Assembly: GCF_017813335.1 (NCBI RefSeq)
Contig: NZ_JAGIYY010000006.1
Span: 124,001-188,000, forward strand
Length of the DNA stretch: 64,000 bases
Source: Tianweitania sediminis
Lineage (GTDB): Bacteria > Pseudomonadota > Alphaproteobacteria > Rhizobiales > Rhizobiaceae
Reading direction: 5' to 3'
A program made the translations under genes and the position numbers. This document shows positions 8,256 to 17,956 of this stretch, one piece after another. Position 1 is the stretch's first letter. Every line of letters starts with the position of its first letter. The notes under the pieces were generated by a model. It was not told where the DNA came from and did not search any database. It saw only the letters and a list, made by a program, of their open reading frames with translations.

Positions 8256-10515
8256 TGACCACCTTTTCAGGCTTGGGTTCTTGGGAGATGCCGGCGGCGT
8301 CGAGCTCCGGCCGGTTTGCTGCGGGAAGCACGATCCGGATCAAGGCGCCGCATCCGCCGTGGAAATCCGTCGGTGCATCGTGCAGTTCGAGATGCCCGCC
8401 ATGATCCTCGACGATCTTTTTCACGATCGCGAGACCGAGGCCGGTGCCCTTCTCACGAGTGGTCATGTAGGGCTCGAGCAGCCGCTGACGATTTTCGCGC
8501 GGCAAGCCTTTGCCGTTGTCCATGACATCGATCCGGATGGTGCTGCCGGTCTGTTCGGCCTCGACACGAATGACGCCGCCCGCTCGCTCCGCCCCTTCGA
8601 TCGCTTCCGCGGCATTCTTGATGATGTTGCCGAAGGCCTGGCTGAGAAGGCGGCTGTCAAAGAAGCCGAACAAGGAGCTTGATCCAAACGCCCGTTCGAT
8701 CTTGATGTCGCTCTTGCTCACTTCTATCAGGAACGATGCTTCGTGCAGCGCTTCGCGCAGGTCGATCAGCTTGAGCTCCGGCTTTGGCATGCGGGCAAAG
8801 GCCGAGAATTCGTCGACCATCCGCCCGATATCCCCAACCTGGCGGATGATCGTTTCGGTGCACTGGTCGAAAACCTCGCGATCCTCGGTGATCACCTTGC
8901 CGTAGCGCCGGCGAATCCGCTCCGCCGACAACTGGATCGGCGTCAGCGGGTTCTTGATCTCGTGCGCGATACGCCGGGCAACGTCGGCCCAGGCGGAGGA
9001 TCGCTGCGCTTGAACAAGGTCGGTGATGTCGTCCACCGTCACCACATAGGAGCGCTCGGCTTCCTCTCCGCTTTCCTCGATGGTGACCTGCACATTGAAT
9101 GTGCGCTCGGCACCGGCCCGGTAAAAGGTCACTTGCTCGCGGTAAACGGCGCGTCCAAGCTGCCGCGCCGTATCGAGAACCTTGCCGACGTGGGGCAAAA
9201 CATCTGACAGCCGCTTGCCGATTGCCGAAGCCACCGGCAGCGCCAGCATGGTCAGCGCCGAGCGGTTCACGACCCGGATCTCGCCCTTGGGATCAACGCC
9301 GATCACGCCAGCGGTCACGCCGGCAAGCACGGCTTCAGAAAAACGGCGTCGATCTTCGGCATCATCGCGCGCCGTCAGGATGTCGTTGCGCTGCGACTTC
9401 AACTGCTGCACCATCTTGTTGAAGGTGTCGCCCAGTGACGCCACATCTCCGTCCGATCCGCGCACCTGCACGGCGGCATCGAGGTTGCCGCTCGCGACCT
9501 TGTCGGCTGCCCCAATCAACTGCCGGATTGGGCGAACAAGCCGGTCCGCAACCGCGATTCCGGCCCAGATGGCAGAAAGGACGACGATCAGTGTCAGCCC
9601 CAGGTAAAGCAGCGCGAAAGCGATCTGCGTGGTGCGCCGATTGTTTTCGAGGCCACGATATTCACTGGTGTTTGCGCGCACGATCTGGCGCGCGCGAATG
9701 ACCTCTGGGTCCACGAGACGCACGGTGTAGAGGTAAAGGTCCGGTATTTCCTGCAACCGAATGATCGCCCCCACGATGTTGCGGATGCGGGGCTCGATCA
9801 GCACGGGCTTCCCGTCTGCAGCCGTTTGCACGGCCTCGATTGGGGGGGGCGGAATCTCGAAGCTTTGCGGGCCATCAACCGACATCTCGAAGGACCCGTC
9901 CGCACGGATCAACGCCGCTCCAGCCATTGCCCGGCCAAGCACATGCTGGCTCATCAGTTCACGGAAACCAGTGCGGTCCAGCGTGTAAACGGTGCGCGCG
10001 GCGTCGAGGTCGCGCGCCATGGCAAGCGTCGCACCCTGAAGGTTGCGGCCATTTTCCCGCACATAAGCTTCGGCGATCGAAAGCGAGGTGTTGATAATGG
10101 TCTTGGTGCGGATCTCGAACCAACGATCGAGCCCCACATCCAACGAGATCGAGGCGACGATCGCAACAAGAAGCGCTGGGATCGCCGCCACAAGGGCAAA
10201 CATGGTGACGATGCGCACATGCAGGCGAGCCGCGGCACGGCCAGCTGCGCGTGCAGCATAGATGCGATGCACTTCCCGCCCGATCAGCGCGACCAGCGTC
10301 GCCACGAAAATCGCGTTGATGCCAATCAAAGCCAGCGTCGCGCTCTCATTCGGCACGATCGGGGTCAGTCCCATCAGGATGACGAACGAAATGGCGGCCG
10401 TTACCAAAGCGCCTACCACGGCGATGATGCCGGGCAGAACGTGGAGCCTGCGGCTCTCGGCCCCGCTGCCTTGCCTCAGCAGCGTGCCAGGTGCAGCGGT
10501 CGCGTGGGACGTCAT
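8245..10515 (-). CDS. ntrY: Nitrogen regulation sensor histidine kinase NtrY
   Basis: This is a large membrane kinase of 756 residues from the ATG at 10515; an in-frame TTG three codons upstream is possible. Four hydrophobic segments are visible: three in the first 150 residues and one near 290-315. A HAMP domain follows, beginning RLVRPIRQLIGAADKV, then a PAS domain with GVDPKGEIRVVNRSA. The H-box [20 protein letters not shown] carries the phospho-accepting His, and the HATPase domain has DNGKGLP and GTGLGLAIVKKI. It phosphorylates NtrX and responds to nitrogen or redox state. A gap of 86 bases separates it from ntrC; that gap contains a palindrome. Confidence 0.96.
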   Translation of the reverse strand: MTSHATAAPGTLLRQGSGAESRRLHVLPGIIAVVGALVTAAISFVILMGLTPIVPNESATLALIGINAIFVATLVALIGREVHRIYAARAAGRAAARLHVRIVTMFALVAAIPALLVAIVASISLDVGLDRWFEIRTKTIINTSLSIAEAYVRENGRNLQGATLAMARDLDAARTVYTLDRTGFRELMSQHVLGRAMAGAALIRADGSFEMSVDGPQSFEIPPPPIEAVQTAADGKPVLIEPRIRNIVGAIIRLQEIPDLYLYTVRLVDPEVIRARQIVRANTSEYRGLENNRRTTQIAFALLYLGLTLIVVLSAIWAGIAVADRLVRPIRQLIGAADKVASGNLDAAVQVRGSDGDVASLGDTFNKMVQQLKSQRNDILTARDDAEDRRRFSEAVLAGVTAGVIGVDPKGEIRVVNRSALTMLALPVASAIGKRLSDVLPHVGKVLDTARQLGRAVYREQVTFYRAGAERTFNVQVTIEESGEEAERSYVVTVDDITDLVQAQRSSAWADVARRIAHEIKNPLTPIQLSAERIRRRYGKVITEDREVFDQCTETIIRQVGDIGRMVDEFSAFARMPKPELKLIDLREALHEASFLIEVSKSDIKIERAFGSSSLFGFFDSRLLSQAFGNIIKNAAEAIEGAERAGGVIRVEAEQTGSTIRIDVMDNGKGLPRENRQRLLEPYMTTREKGTGLGLAIVKKIVEDHGGHLELHDAPTDFHGGCGALIRIVLPAANRPELDAAGISQEPKPEKVVNGL

Positions 10516-10540
10516 CTGCAGCAAATCACCTCATGAGTCC

Positions 10541-10556
10541 GTTGCATCTATGCAAC
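10541..10556. promoter_or_regulatory. Perfect 7+2+7 palindrome upstream of ntrY
   Basis: GTTGCAT-CT-ATGCAAC is an exact inverted repeat in the ntrC-ntrY intergenic space. A further half-site TTGCAAC lies at 10571-10577, about two helical turns away. The position just upstream of ntrY suggests a dimeric regulator site controlling ntrYX separately from ntrBC. No known operator consensus is claimed. Confidence 0.5.
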
Positions 10557-10601
10557 AGAATGTGGCGAGATTGCAACAAAGATGCCGGTCTGCGCGGCTC
10601 G

Positions 10602-12062
10602 TTACCGCCCGCTGCCGCCGCGATACACGTTGACGCCAAGCTCGCGGATCTTCTTGCGCAGCGTGTTGCGGTTCAGCCCGAGGAGCTCGGCAGCTTTGAT
10701 CTGATTACCTCGGGTCGCGGTCATCGATGCGAGCACCAGGGGAAACTCCACTTCGGCCAGAAGGCGCTGGTAAAGCCCCGGAGGTGGAAGATCCGCGCCG
10801 AACTCTGCAAAATAGCGCTGCAGGTAGGCCTCCACCGCCTGCCCGATAGTGAGGTTTTCCGGCAGTGTTCCGGTGCCGTTTCCGGCTGATACGGCGTCCC
10901 GGGTGCGCAACTCCTGTTCGATGATCTCGGCGGTGATTTCATCTTGTGGATAAAGTGCTGCGAGCCGCCGAATGAGGTTCTCCAGTTCGCGCACATTGCC
11001 GGGCCAAGGGAAGCGCTTCATCAAGTCGAAGCCGCTCGACGTGATGCGCTTTTGCTGCAGCCCCTCGCCTTCTCCCTGCTTGAAGAAGTGCCGGACGAGA
11101 TCCGGAATGTCTTCGCTGCGCTCGCGAAGGGGCGGCAAGCGGAGCGGCACGACATTCAAGCGATAAAACAGATCCTCCCGAAACAGCCCCTGATTGATCA
11201 GGGTTCGGAGGTCCTTGTTGGTAGCCGCGACGATTCGAACATCGGTCTTAATCGGCGTGCGCCCGCCGACGGTCGTGTATTCGCCCTGTTGCAGAACCCG
11301 GAGCAGCCGGGTTTGCGCCTCCATCGGCATGTCGCCGATTTCGTCCAAAAACAGCGTGCCGCCTTCTGCCTGCTCAAAGCGCCCCGTCGAGCGGTTCTGG
11401 GCGCCCGTGAACGCGCCTTTCTCGTGCCCGAAGAGTTCCGACTCGATGAGGTCGCGTGGGATAGCGGCCATGTTGATCGCCACGAACGGTCCCTTGCGGC
11501 GCCGGCCAAATTCATGGAGCGCCCGCGCCACCAGTTCCTTGCCTGTGCCGGACTCGCCGGAAATCATCACGGTCAGGTCCGTCTGCATCATTCGCGCCAG
11601 CATACGGTAGATGTCTTGCATTGCCGGCGACCGGCCAACGAGCGGCATCGAGTCAGGCTGCTCTTCGAGGTCTCGGTCAGCACGCGGGCGCTTCGGTTCG
11701 GAAAGCGCACGGTTGACGATGTTCAGGAGTTCAGTGAGGTCGAAGGGCTTGGGTAGATATTCGTAAGCGCCCGTTTCTGATGCGCGGATGGCGGTCATGA
11801 ACGTGTTCTGTGCGCTCATCACCACAACAGGCAGCTCGGGCCGCGCCTTCTTGATGCGCGGCAGCATGTCGAAGGCATTCTCGTCCGGCATCACCACATC
11901 CGTGATCACGAGGTCGCCCTCGCCCGCGGAAACCCATCGCCAAAGCGTGGCTGCATTGGAGGTGACCCGCACCTCGTGGCCAACGCGCGATAAGGCCTGG
12001 TTCAGCACGGTTCGGATGGCGGCGTCGTCGTCGGCGACGAGAATGCTGCCCTTTACTGTCAT
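10602..12062 (-). CDS. ntrC: Nitrogen regulation response regulator NtrC
   Basis: From the ATG at 12062 the protein has 486 residues. It has a receiver domain (phospho-Asp in [11 protein letters not shown]), a sigma54-interacting AAA+ domain with Walker A GESGTGKE, an intact GAFTGA loop and [11 protein letters not shown], and a Fis-type DNA-binding end ([20 protein letters not shown]). It activates sigma54-dependent nitrogen genes when phosphorylated by NtrB. I rejected the longer frame that starts 32 codons upstream inside ntrB because the receiver domain begins right after [12 protein letters not shown] and the start then overlaps the ntrB stop as ATGA. Confidence 0.97.
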   Translation of the reverse strand: MTVKGSILVADDDAAIRTVLNQALSRVGHEVRVTSNAATLWRWVSAGEGDLVITDVVMPDENAFDMLPRIKKARPELPVVVMSAQNTFMTAIRASETGAYEYLPKPFDLTELLNIVNRALSEPKRPRADRDLEEQPDSMPLVGRSPAMQDIYRMLARMMQTDLTVMISGESGTGKELVARALHEFGRRRKGPFVAINMAAIPRDLIESELFGHEKGAFTGAQNRSTGRFEQAEGGTLFLDEIGDMPMEAQTRLLRVLQQGEYTTVGGRTPIKTDVRIVAATNKDLRTLINQGLFREDLFYRLNVVPLRLPPLRERSEDIPDLVRHFFKQGEGEGLQQKRITSSGFDLMKRFPWPGNVRELENLIRRLAALYPQDEITAEIIEQELRTRDAVSAGNGTGTLPENLTIGQAVEAYLQRYFAEFGADLPPPGLYQRLLAEVEFPLVLASMTATRGNQIKAAELLGLNRNTLRKKIRELGVNVYRGGSGR

Positions 12063-13189
12063 TGAGACTGTTCTCCGTCGGAAGCTGGATTGCCAAAGCC
12101 ATCTTTCCAGGCTGGCATGAGAATGCGGAAGGACGTGCCGCGAGGAGACGAATCGCACTCGATTACGCCGCCATGTTCGCCGACGAGCTTGGCCACTAGC
12201 GCGAGGCCCAGGCCCGAGCCGTTGGTCTTTGTCGTGATGAAGGGATCAAACAGGATCGGCAGGATGTCTTCCGAGACTCCTGGGCCATTGTCGATGACGC
12301 AGAACTCCAGCGGAAGCGAAACGCGATCGCGCGATCCAGGCGCCGTAACGCGAATGCCCGGCCGAAAGGCGGTTGTCAGCGTGATCTCGCCGTTCGCCCG
12401 GCGCCCGATCGCTTCGGCGGCATTCTTCACGAGGTTAAGGAAGATCTGCACCAACTGGTCGCGGTTGGCATAAACCGGCGGCAGGCTCGGGTCGTAGATC
12501 TCCGTGATCTTGATCTTCTTCGCAAACCCGTTGGCGGCGATTGCCTTCACCCGGTCGAGCACGACGTGAATGTTGACGGGCTGACGCTCAATCGGCCGCT
12601 CGTCCGAAAAGATCTCCATACGGTCGACAAGGGACACGATACGGTCGGTTTCTTCCGTGATGAGACGGGTCAGCGAGCGATCCTCGTCGGAGACCGCCGT
12701 TTCCAGCAGTTGCGCCGCACCTCGTATTCCGGACAACGGGTTCTTGATTTCATGGGCGAGCATTGCAGCCAGGCCCGTTACGGAGCGCGCTGCGCTGCGA
12801 TGCGTCATTTGCCGGTCGATCTTGTCCGCCATCGATCGCTCCTGGAGCATCACCACGACGGAACCCGGCATTTCAGGCGCTGGCGCCACATAAACATCCA
12901 CCAGCTTGTCCAAGCCGAGCCGAGGGCTGGAAACATCGACCCGATACTCGTTGACGGGGGCGTTTCGTTCCCGCACCTGCCCCACCAGGGTTAGCAAGGG
13001 ACTGCCGAACGGCAGAAGCTTCGCCAGGGTTTGCTTTGCCAGTGCCGCCGCGCTTGAACGAAAGAAGTCTTCCGCTTCCGCATTGGCAAAGGTGATGAGG
13101 TCTTCGGGGCCGACCATGACGATCGGCCGCCGGATCGTGTTGAGGACGACCGTTGCAGCGTCCGGAGGAATTGGTTCGACCGCGTTCAT
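12059..13189 (-). CDS. ntrB: Nitrogen regulation histidine kinase NtrB
   Basis: This 376-residue soluble kinase has an N-terminal PAS domain (about 15-125), the H-box [20 protein letters not shown] and an HATPase domain with NAAEAIG, DNGPG and [13 protein letters not shown]. There are no membrane segments, as expected for the cytoplasmic partner of PII signal proteins. Both ends overlap neighbours by four bases (ATGA): dusB upstream and ntrC downstream. The three genes are thus translationally coupled, the classical nifR3-ntrBC operon of rhizobia. Confidence 0.97.
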   Translation of the reverse strand: MNAVEPIPPDAATVVLNTIRRPIVMVGPEDLITFANAEAEDFFRSSAAALAKQTLAKLLPFGSPLLTLVGQVRERNAPVNEYRVDVSSPRLGLDKLVDVYVAPAPEMPGSVVVMLQERSMADKIDRQMTHRSAARSVTGLAAMLAHEIKNPLSGIRGAAQLLETAVSDEDRSLTRLITEETDRIVSLVDRMEIFSDERPIERQPVNIHVVLDRVKAIAANGFAKKIKITEIYDPSLPPVYANRDQLVQIFLNLVKNAAEAIGRRANGEITLTTAFRPGIRVTAPGSRDRVSLPLEFCVIDNGPGVSEDILPILFDPFITTKTNGSGLGLALVAKLVGEHGGVIECDSSPRGTSFRILMPAWKDGFGNPASDGEQSQ

Positions 13190-14181
13190 GCCGCGCGTTC
13201 CAGCGCGGGGGAAGACCGTTCAAAGGCGTTCCTGATGGCCTGGATGACGACGGCAGGCTCCCCGCTTGTCATGATCGCTCCACGCACCTCCAGTGACACC
13301 GACGACAGGTGGCGATCGAGATACCAACCCAGATGCTTGCGAGCCTGCCGCAACCCGCTCTGCACCCCATAAAGGGACAGCATGTCCTCGTAGTGTTCGA
13401 CGACGTAGGAAGCGATATCCGTCGGTCCGAGCAGCTTGCCCAGGATCTCGCCGGCAGCCCAAGGCCGCCCGTAATGCCCGCGACCGACCATCACCGCGTC
13501 GGCTCCCGAACGCGCCAAAGCCAGTGCCGCGTCCTCCGCCGTCTGGATATCCCCGTTCACGACCACCGGGATGCCCACCGCCGCTTTGACCTCCGCCACG
13601 GCGCCCCAATCGGCTGCGCCCTTGTAGAACTGACAGCGGGTGCGGCCGTGGACCGTGACCATGCAGACGCCCGCCTGTTCGGCGCGTGCTGCAAGCAAAG
13701 GCGCGTTGCGGCAGTCGTCGTCCCAACCCAAGCGCATCTTGACCGTGACCGGCACCCCTGCGGCACCGACAACCGCTTCGATTAGGCGCAAGGCATGATC
13801 GGGATCGCGCATCAGGGCCGAGCCACAATAGCCGCCCGTGACCTTCTTGGCTGGGCAGCCCATGTTGATATCAATGACGTCGGCGCCCTCGCCCGCGGCA
13901 ATCCTTGCCGCTTCCGCCATGGCCATTGCGTCACGGCCTGCGAGTTGCACCATGTGAACGCCGGCGTCGGCGCGGCGCACTCGCCGTCGTGACTCTTCGT
14001 TGCCCTTGATCAGTTCGCCGCTGGCAACCATCTCTGCCACTACCAGCCCGGCGCCATGAGCATAAGCGCGCTCACGCATCGGCAGATCGGTGATACCGGA
14101 CATCGGCGCCAGGAACACACGGTTGCGGACGCTGACTGTTCCTATACTCAAGGGTCTTAATAGAATCTCGGACCCGCCCAT
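13186..14181 (-). CDS. dusB: tRNA dihydrouridine synthase DusB (NifR3)
   Basis: From the ATG at 14181 the protein has 331 residues. The FMN-binding TIM barrel begins [16 protein letters not shown], and the catalytic cysteine lies in [19 protein letters not shown], an exact Dus signature. It reduces uridine to dihydrouridine in tRNA D-loops. The open frame continues upstream into the divergent ispDF gene, but that part has no domain, so I took the start just before the barrel. It is the first gene of the dusB-ntrB-ntrC operon; the historic name nifR3 comes from this linkage. Confidence 0.95.
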   Translation of the reverse strand: MGGSEILLRPLSIGTVSVRNRVFLAPMSGITDLPMRERAYAHGAGLVVAEMVASGELIKGNEESRRRVRRADAGVHMVQLAGRDAMAMAEAARIAAGEGADVIDINMGCPAKKVTGGYCGSALMRDPDHALRLIEAVVGAAGVPVTVKMRLGWDDDCRNAPLLAARAEQAGVCMVTVHGRTRCQFYKGAADWGAVAEVKAAVGIPVVVNGDIQTAEDAALALARSGADAVMVGRGHYGRPWAAGEILGKLLGPTDIASYVVEHYEDMLSLYGVQSGLRQARKHLGWYLDRHLSSVSLEVRGAIMTSGEPAVVIQAIRNAFERSSPALERAA

Positions 14182-14325
14182 GCTCAAAAACCAAGCACAA
14201 ATTGCAATTGCTTGTTCAATAAACAGCTTTGGCAGTTGCTGCAATGGCCTCGCAGAGCATTGCTGGAGTTCGAGAGACGAGACCACCGCGCGGGGACAGG
14301 CTGTGGCAGACAAAGGCTGCAGCGA

Positions 14326-15513
14326 ATGAAAACCGCGGCAATCATCCTTGCGGCTGGACGAGGCGAGCGCGCTGGGAACGGAAATGGACCCAAGCAGTAC
14401 CGCAGCTTGGGAAGCAAGTCCGTTTTGCGGCGGTCCGTGGAAGCTTTTGCCGGTCACCCGGCGTTCGGCCCGCTGGTTGTAGCAATCCACGCCGATGATC
14501 GGGCGCTTTGTACCGCCGCACTCGGTGACCTGCTTCCCCGCGTCGAGATTGTTGTGGGCGGCGCGACCCGACAGGCATCCACGCAGCGCGCGCTAGATCA
14601 TCTTCAGGCCGGCGCTCCGGATCTCGTGTTGATCCATGACGCAGCCCGCCCCTTCCTTGAAGGCGACGTGATCGACCGCGTTCTGCAGGCCCTTCACGAG
14701 GCCGCCGCCGTGGTTCCTGCGATGCCAGTTTCGGACACAATCAAGCGAATCGGCGAAAACAGCCACGTGCTGGAAACCGTCCATCGCGATGATCTCCATG
14801 CAGCACAAACTCCGCAGGGCTTCCGGTTCAGCGAGATCCTGGCCGCGCATCGGAGCGCGGCAGCCTCCGGCGGACAAACCTTCACCGATGATGCTGCGAT
14901 TGCCGCTTGGGCCGGGATGCGCGTGTGCGTGGTTCGAGGTTCCGCAGAAAACACGAAGCTGACTTGGGCGCGCGACATCGCTCTGGCTGAAGCAAGATAT
15001 GGATCAAACGCGATGTTCCCTGATGTGCGGACCGGCAATGGTTATGATGTTCACGCTTTCCAAGACGGAGATGCCGTCATCCTTTGCGGGGTGGAAATTG
15101 CGCACGACCGCAAGCTGTCCGGACATTCCGACGCGGATGTCGGGCTGCACGCCCTGACAGACGCACTGCTGGCCACCTGCGGGGCCGGCGACATCGGCAC
15201 GCATTTCCCCCCGAGCGATCCACAATGGCGTGGCGCCGCATCCAGGCGCTTTGTCGAACATGCAGCGCGGCTCGTGCGGGAGAATGGCGGTCGGATCGCA
15301 AATGCGGACGTGACATTAATCTGCGAAGCACCCAAGATCGGTCCGCATCGAGAAGCGATGGTGAAGATCATGTCGGAGATGCTGGGCATCGATGCCGGGC
15401 GCGTTTCCATCAAGGCGACAACCAATGAGAAACTTGGTTTCGTCGGCCGTGCGGAGGGCATCGCAGCCATCGCAACCACAAGCGTCATCTTTCCCGGGAG
15501 CGTGCCCGAATGA
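14326..15513 (+). CDS. ispDF: Bifunctional IspD/IspF (MEP cytidylyltransferase / MECDP synthase)
   Basis: This 395-residue fusion carries two non-consecutive steps of the MEP isoprenoid pathway. The N-terminal IspD half (about 1-230) has the nucleotide-binding [13 protein letters not shown] and the segment LIHDAARPF. The C-terminal IspF half (about 235-395) begins [15 protein letters not shown], with the zinc-ligand pattern DVH and [16 protein letters not shown] and a late [12 protein letters not shown]. The ATG at 14326 is used because the IspD motif begins at the second codon; the longer frame overlaps the dusB promoter region. It overlaps the next gene by four bases (ATGA). Confidence 0.97.
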   Translation: MKTAAIILAAGRGERAGNGNGPKQYRSLGSKSVLRRSVEAFAGHPAFGPLVVAIHADDRALCTAALGDLLPRVEIVVGGATRQASTQRALDHLQAGAPDLVLIHDAARPFLEGDVIDRVLQALHEAAAVVPAMPVSDTIKRIGENSHVLETVHRDDLHAAQTPQGFRFSEILAAHRSAAASGGQTFTDDAAIAAWAGMRVCVVRGSAENTKLTWARDIALAEARYGSNAMFPDVRTGNGYDVHAFQDGDAVILCGVEIAHDRKLSGHSDADVGLHALTDALLATCGAGDIGTHFPPSDPQWRGAASRRFVEHAARLVRENGGRIANADVTLICEAPKIGPHREAMVKIMSEMLGIDAGRVSIKATTNEKLGFVGRAEGIAAIATTSVIFPGSVPE

Positions 15514-16004
15514 ATGAACACGAAGAAGTCGCGGTCCAATTCCTCACCGCCTGCTGGGAACGCAAGGTTCTGGCTGCCACTGCAGAATCCTGCACCGGTG
15601 GCTTGATCAGCGCCACCCTGACCAGCATTCCGGGATCGTCAGCCGTGGTCGACCGTGGCTTCGTCACCTATTCAAACGAAGCCAAGACCGAGATGCTCGG
15701 CGTGGCCGCCGAAACAATTGCGCAATTCGGTGCAGTGTCGGAGCAAACAGCCCGCGAAATGGCAGAAGGTGCCCTGCTTCGGTCAAATGCCGGCATCGCC
15801 CTGGCCGTGACCGGAATTGCGGGTCCCGAAGGTGGCACGGAGGACAAGCCAGTAGGCCTGGTGTGGTTCGGCATTGCCGTTTCCGGCCGCAAGCCGCTCG
15901 CCATCAAGCGCATCTTCGAAAACAATGGCCGGGACTTCATCCGCGCCGAGACGGTCCGCACAGCGCTGCAATATGGTATCGACGCACTGCGCGGCGCGGG
16001 TTAG
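15510..16004 (+). CDS. CinA C-terminal domain (nicotinamide-nucleotide amidase) family protein
   Basis: This 164-residue stand-alone CinA-C domain contains [20 protein letters not shown] and [12 protein letters not shown], the active-site segments of the PncC amidase family. The family deamidates NMN to nicotinate mononucleotide for NAD recycling. Standing after ispDF is common in this order. Its TAG stop shares the TTAG tetranucleotide with the TAA of the convergent RatA-type gene. Confidence 0.92.
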   Translation: MNEHEEVAVQFLTACWERKVLAATAESCTGGLISATLTSIPGSSAVVDRGFVTYSNEAKTEMLGVAAETIAQFGAVSEQTAREMAEGALLRSNAGIALAVTGIAGPEGGTEDKPVGLVWFGIAVSGRKPLAIKRIFENNGRDFIRAETVRTALQYGIDALRGAG

Positions 16005-16459
16005 GCGGCAGGCGTCCCATAAACGGCATCGGCGCGCTTCTCAAAAGCCTCAGAAAACATGCGGAAGGCGCGGTCGAACATGGCGCCCATCATCGCGCCC
16101 AGGATGCGGTTCTTGAACTCATAATCGATGAAGAAGTGAATCTCGCTGCCGCCCTCCGGCGTGGGCCGGAACTCCCAGCGATTCGTCAGATAGCGAAACG
16201 GTCCGTCGAGATATTTCACGTCGATGACGTTCTCTTCGCGCTTCAGGACAACCTGGCTGGTGAAGGTCTCGCGGATGGCCTTGTAGCCGACGCTCATATC
16301 AGCAACGAGCACGGTGAGACCGTCGCGCTCCCGGCGCGAACGAACGGTCAGCGCCTCGCACAGCGGCAGGAACTTCGGATATTGCTCGATGTCCGCGACA
16401 AGCGCGAACATCTTGTCCGGTGCATGCCGGACCCTGCGAATGGTCGTGAACTGCGGCAT
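16001..16459 (-). CDS. RatA/Coq10-type SRPBCC protein
   Basis: This 152-residue START-like protein begins [32 protein letters not shown] in two recognisable parts ([10 protein letters not shown] and [19 protein letters not shown]). It belongs to the family annotated either as a ubiquinone-binding Coq10 homologue or as toxin RatA. The helix-grip fold binds a hydrophobic ligand. Its start overlaps the lipA stop by one base, a pairing frequent in alphaproteobacteria. A respiratory or quinone role is more plausible than toxin activity because no antitoxin gene is present. Confidence 0.9.
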   Translation of the reverse strand: MPQFTTIRRVRHAPDKMFALVADIEQYPKFLPLCEALTVRSRRERDGLTVLVADMSVGYKAIRETFTSQVVLKREENVIDVKYLDGPFRYLTNRWEFRPTPEGGSEIHFFIDYEFKNRILGAMMGAMFDRAFRMFSEAFEKRADAVYGTPAA

Positions 16460-17433
16460 CAGGCAGCTGTAAGGGTCTGTGCTTTCAACTGCGCGGCACG
16501 CGCGGCTTGCAGCCGTGCGAAATCCGCACCGGCGTGGTGCGAGGAGCGGGTCAGCGGGCTGGCTGCCACAACAAGAAAACCCTTCGAAAGAGCGATGGTC
16601 TCGTAGGATTTGAACTCGTCGGGCGTGACAAACGCCTTCACCGGATGGTGCTTCTTCGTTGGCTGAAGATATTGCCCGATCGTCATGAAATCGACATCCG
16701 CACTGCGGAGGTCGTCCATCAGCTGCAGTACCTCGTTCCGTTCCTCGCCCAGTCCCACCATGATGCCGGACTTCGTGAAGATGGATGCGTCGAGTTCCTT
16801 CACCCGCTGCAGCAGGCGGATGGAATGGAAGTAGCGTGCGCCGGGGCGAACCGTCAGGTAGTTCGAAGGCACCGTTTCCAGATTGTGATTGAAGACATCT
16901 GGACGGGCGGCAACGACGATCTCGAGCGCGCCGTCCTTGCGAAGGAAATCGGGCGTCAGGATCTCAATCGTGGTACCCGGCGCCACGCTGCGTATGGCTC
17001 CGATGACCTCGGCGAAGTGCTGTGCTCCGCCATCCGGGAGATCGTCGCGATCCACCGAGGTGATCACCACATGGTTGAGCCCCATCTGGGCCACGGCTTT
17101 CGCGACGTTGAGCGGCTCGTCACGGTCAAGCGCGAGCGGCCGACCGGTCGACACGTTGCAGAACGCGCAGGCCCGGGTGCAGATCTCGCCCATGATCATG
17201 AAGGTGGCGTGCTTCTTGTCCCAGCATTCTCCGATGTTGGGACAGCCCGCTTCTTCGCACACGGTGACGAGTTTGTGCTCTTTGACGATCGAGCGGGTCT
17301 CGGCATAGCCTTTGGATGTCGGCGCCTTCACCCGGATCCAGTCGGGTTTCCGAGCGACCTCCTGGTCAGGGCGATGAGCCTTTTCCGGATGACGCACACG
17401 AGCGCGCGAAACGGTGTCGAGAACGGTAACCAT
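16459..17433 (-). CDS. lipA: Lipoyl synthase
   Basis: This 324-residue radical SAM enzyme shows the auxiliary cluster ligands C-x4-C-x5-C ([12 protein letters not shown], about residues 59-70) and the SAM cluster CTRACAFC (about 85-92). It inserts two sulfurs into octanoyl groups on lipoyl domains. The octanoyl groups come from LipB (59619-60431), and targets encoded nearby are PdhB and PdhC. The N-terminal extension before the first cysteines is of usual length for the order. Confidence 0.98.
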   Translation of the reverse strand: MVTVLDTVSRARVRHPEKAHRPDQEVARKPDWIRVKAPTSKGYAETRSIVKEHKLVTVCEEAGCPNIGECWDKKHATFMIMGEICTRACAFCNVSTGRPLALDRDEPLNVAKAVAQMGLNHVVITSVDRDDLPDGGAQHFAEVIGAIRSVAPGTTIEILTPDFLRKDGALEIVVAARPDVFNHNLETVPSNYLTVRPGARYFHSIRLLQRVKELDASIFTKSGIMVGLGEERNEVLQLMDDLRSADVDFMTIGQYLQPTKKHHPVKAFVTPDEFKSYETIALSKGFLVVAASPLTRSSHHAGADFARLQAARAAQLKAQTLTAA

Positions 17434-17505
17434 CGCATCCTACACGGTGTTTGGCGGCTCATGCGGCGAGCGCCAGTGTTCTCCCGATGTAGGCTCCCGA
17501 ACAAC

Positions 17506-17545
17506 AAAAGGAAACCCCGCCCGCACCTTGCCGACGCGAGCGGGG
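17506..17545 (-). terminator. Terminator of the glsB-like gene
   Basis: On the minus strand the arms CCCCGCTCGC and GCGGGCGGGG (17536-17545 and 17515-17524, one mismatch) enclose an 11-base loop and are followed by TTTCCTTTT. It lies 25 bases after the stop of the downstream small membrane protein gene and before lipA. Confidence 0.75.
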
Positions 17546-17569
17546 GACAGCCTTGCAAATCCTACGGGA

Positions 17570-17830
17570 CTAACGCCGACGGAACAAACGCGCGATGAAG
17601 ATCAGCAGGCAGGCGCCGATAAAACCGGTGATTAGGTAGGCGATCCAGCCCACGCCCAGAATGCCGACGTCCAACGCGGCAAGGATCGCGTTCAGGATGA
17701 CCGCGCCGAGAATGCCGAGGATGATGTTCATGAAGACGCCCATGTCGCTCTTCATGACTTTTTCAGCCAGCCATCCTGCGATGCCGCCGATGATGATCGC
17801 TGCAAGCCAGCCTACGCCGTTCGTTTCCAT
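17570..17830 (-). CDS. GlsB/YeaQ/YmgE-family stress response membrane protein
   Basis: This 86-residue, mostly hydrophobic protein has three membrane segments. The family signature appears as IIIGGIAGWLAEKVMKSD and MNIILGILGAVILN, followed by GWIAYLITGFIGACLLIFI and a basic tail RLFRRR. These transglycosylase-associated proteins are induced by general stress and sit in the inner membrane; the biochemical role is unknown. A typical EcfG (RpoE2) promoter lies 75-100 bases upstream, and the gene has its own terminator, so it is probably a single-gene member of the general stress regulon. Confidence 0.93.
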   Translation of the reverse strand: METNGVGWLAAIIIGGIAGWLAEKVMKSDMGVFMNIILGILGAVILNAILAALDVGILGVGWIAYLITGFIGACLLIFIARLFRRR

Positions 17831-17904
17831 TACCCGCTCCTTTTCCCCAACGCGAAATACGCGGCGCGCTTCCGCGGACCGGCACCCTTGCCGTCCAAGG
17901 GTCC

Positions 17905-17930
17905 AACGAAGCAGATGTTATTTCGGTTCC
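17905..17930 (-). promoter_or_regulatory. EcfG/RpoE2-type general stress promoter for the glsB-like gene
   Basis: On the minus strand GGAAC (17926-17930) and CGTT (17905-17908) are separated by 17 bases. This is the GGAAC-N16/17-CGTT pattern recognised by alphaproteobacterial EcfG sigma factors. The distance to the start codon at 17830 is about 75 bases. Confidence 0.75.
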
Positions 17931-17956
17931 GTGACAGTGCGCTGACACCGACAAGA

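Noticed and set aside
16001-16459. RatA toxin of a toxin-antitoxin pair
   Set aside because: No RatB-like partner is adjacent; the family in alphaproteobacteria is better explained as a Coq10-like lipid-binding protein beside lipA.
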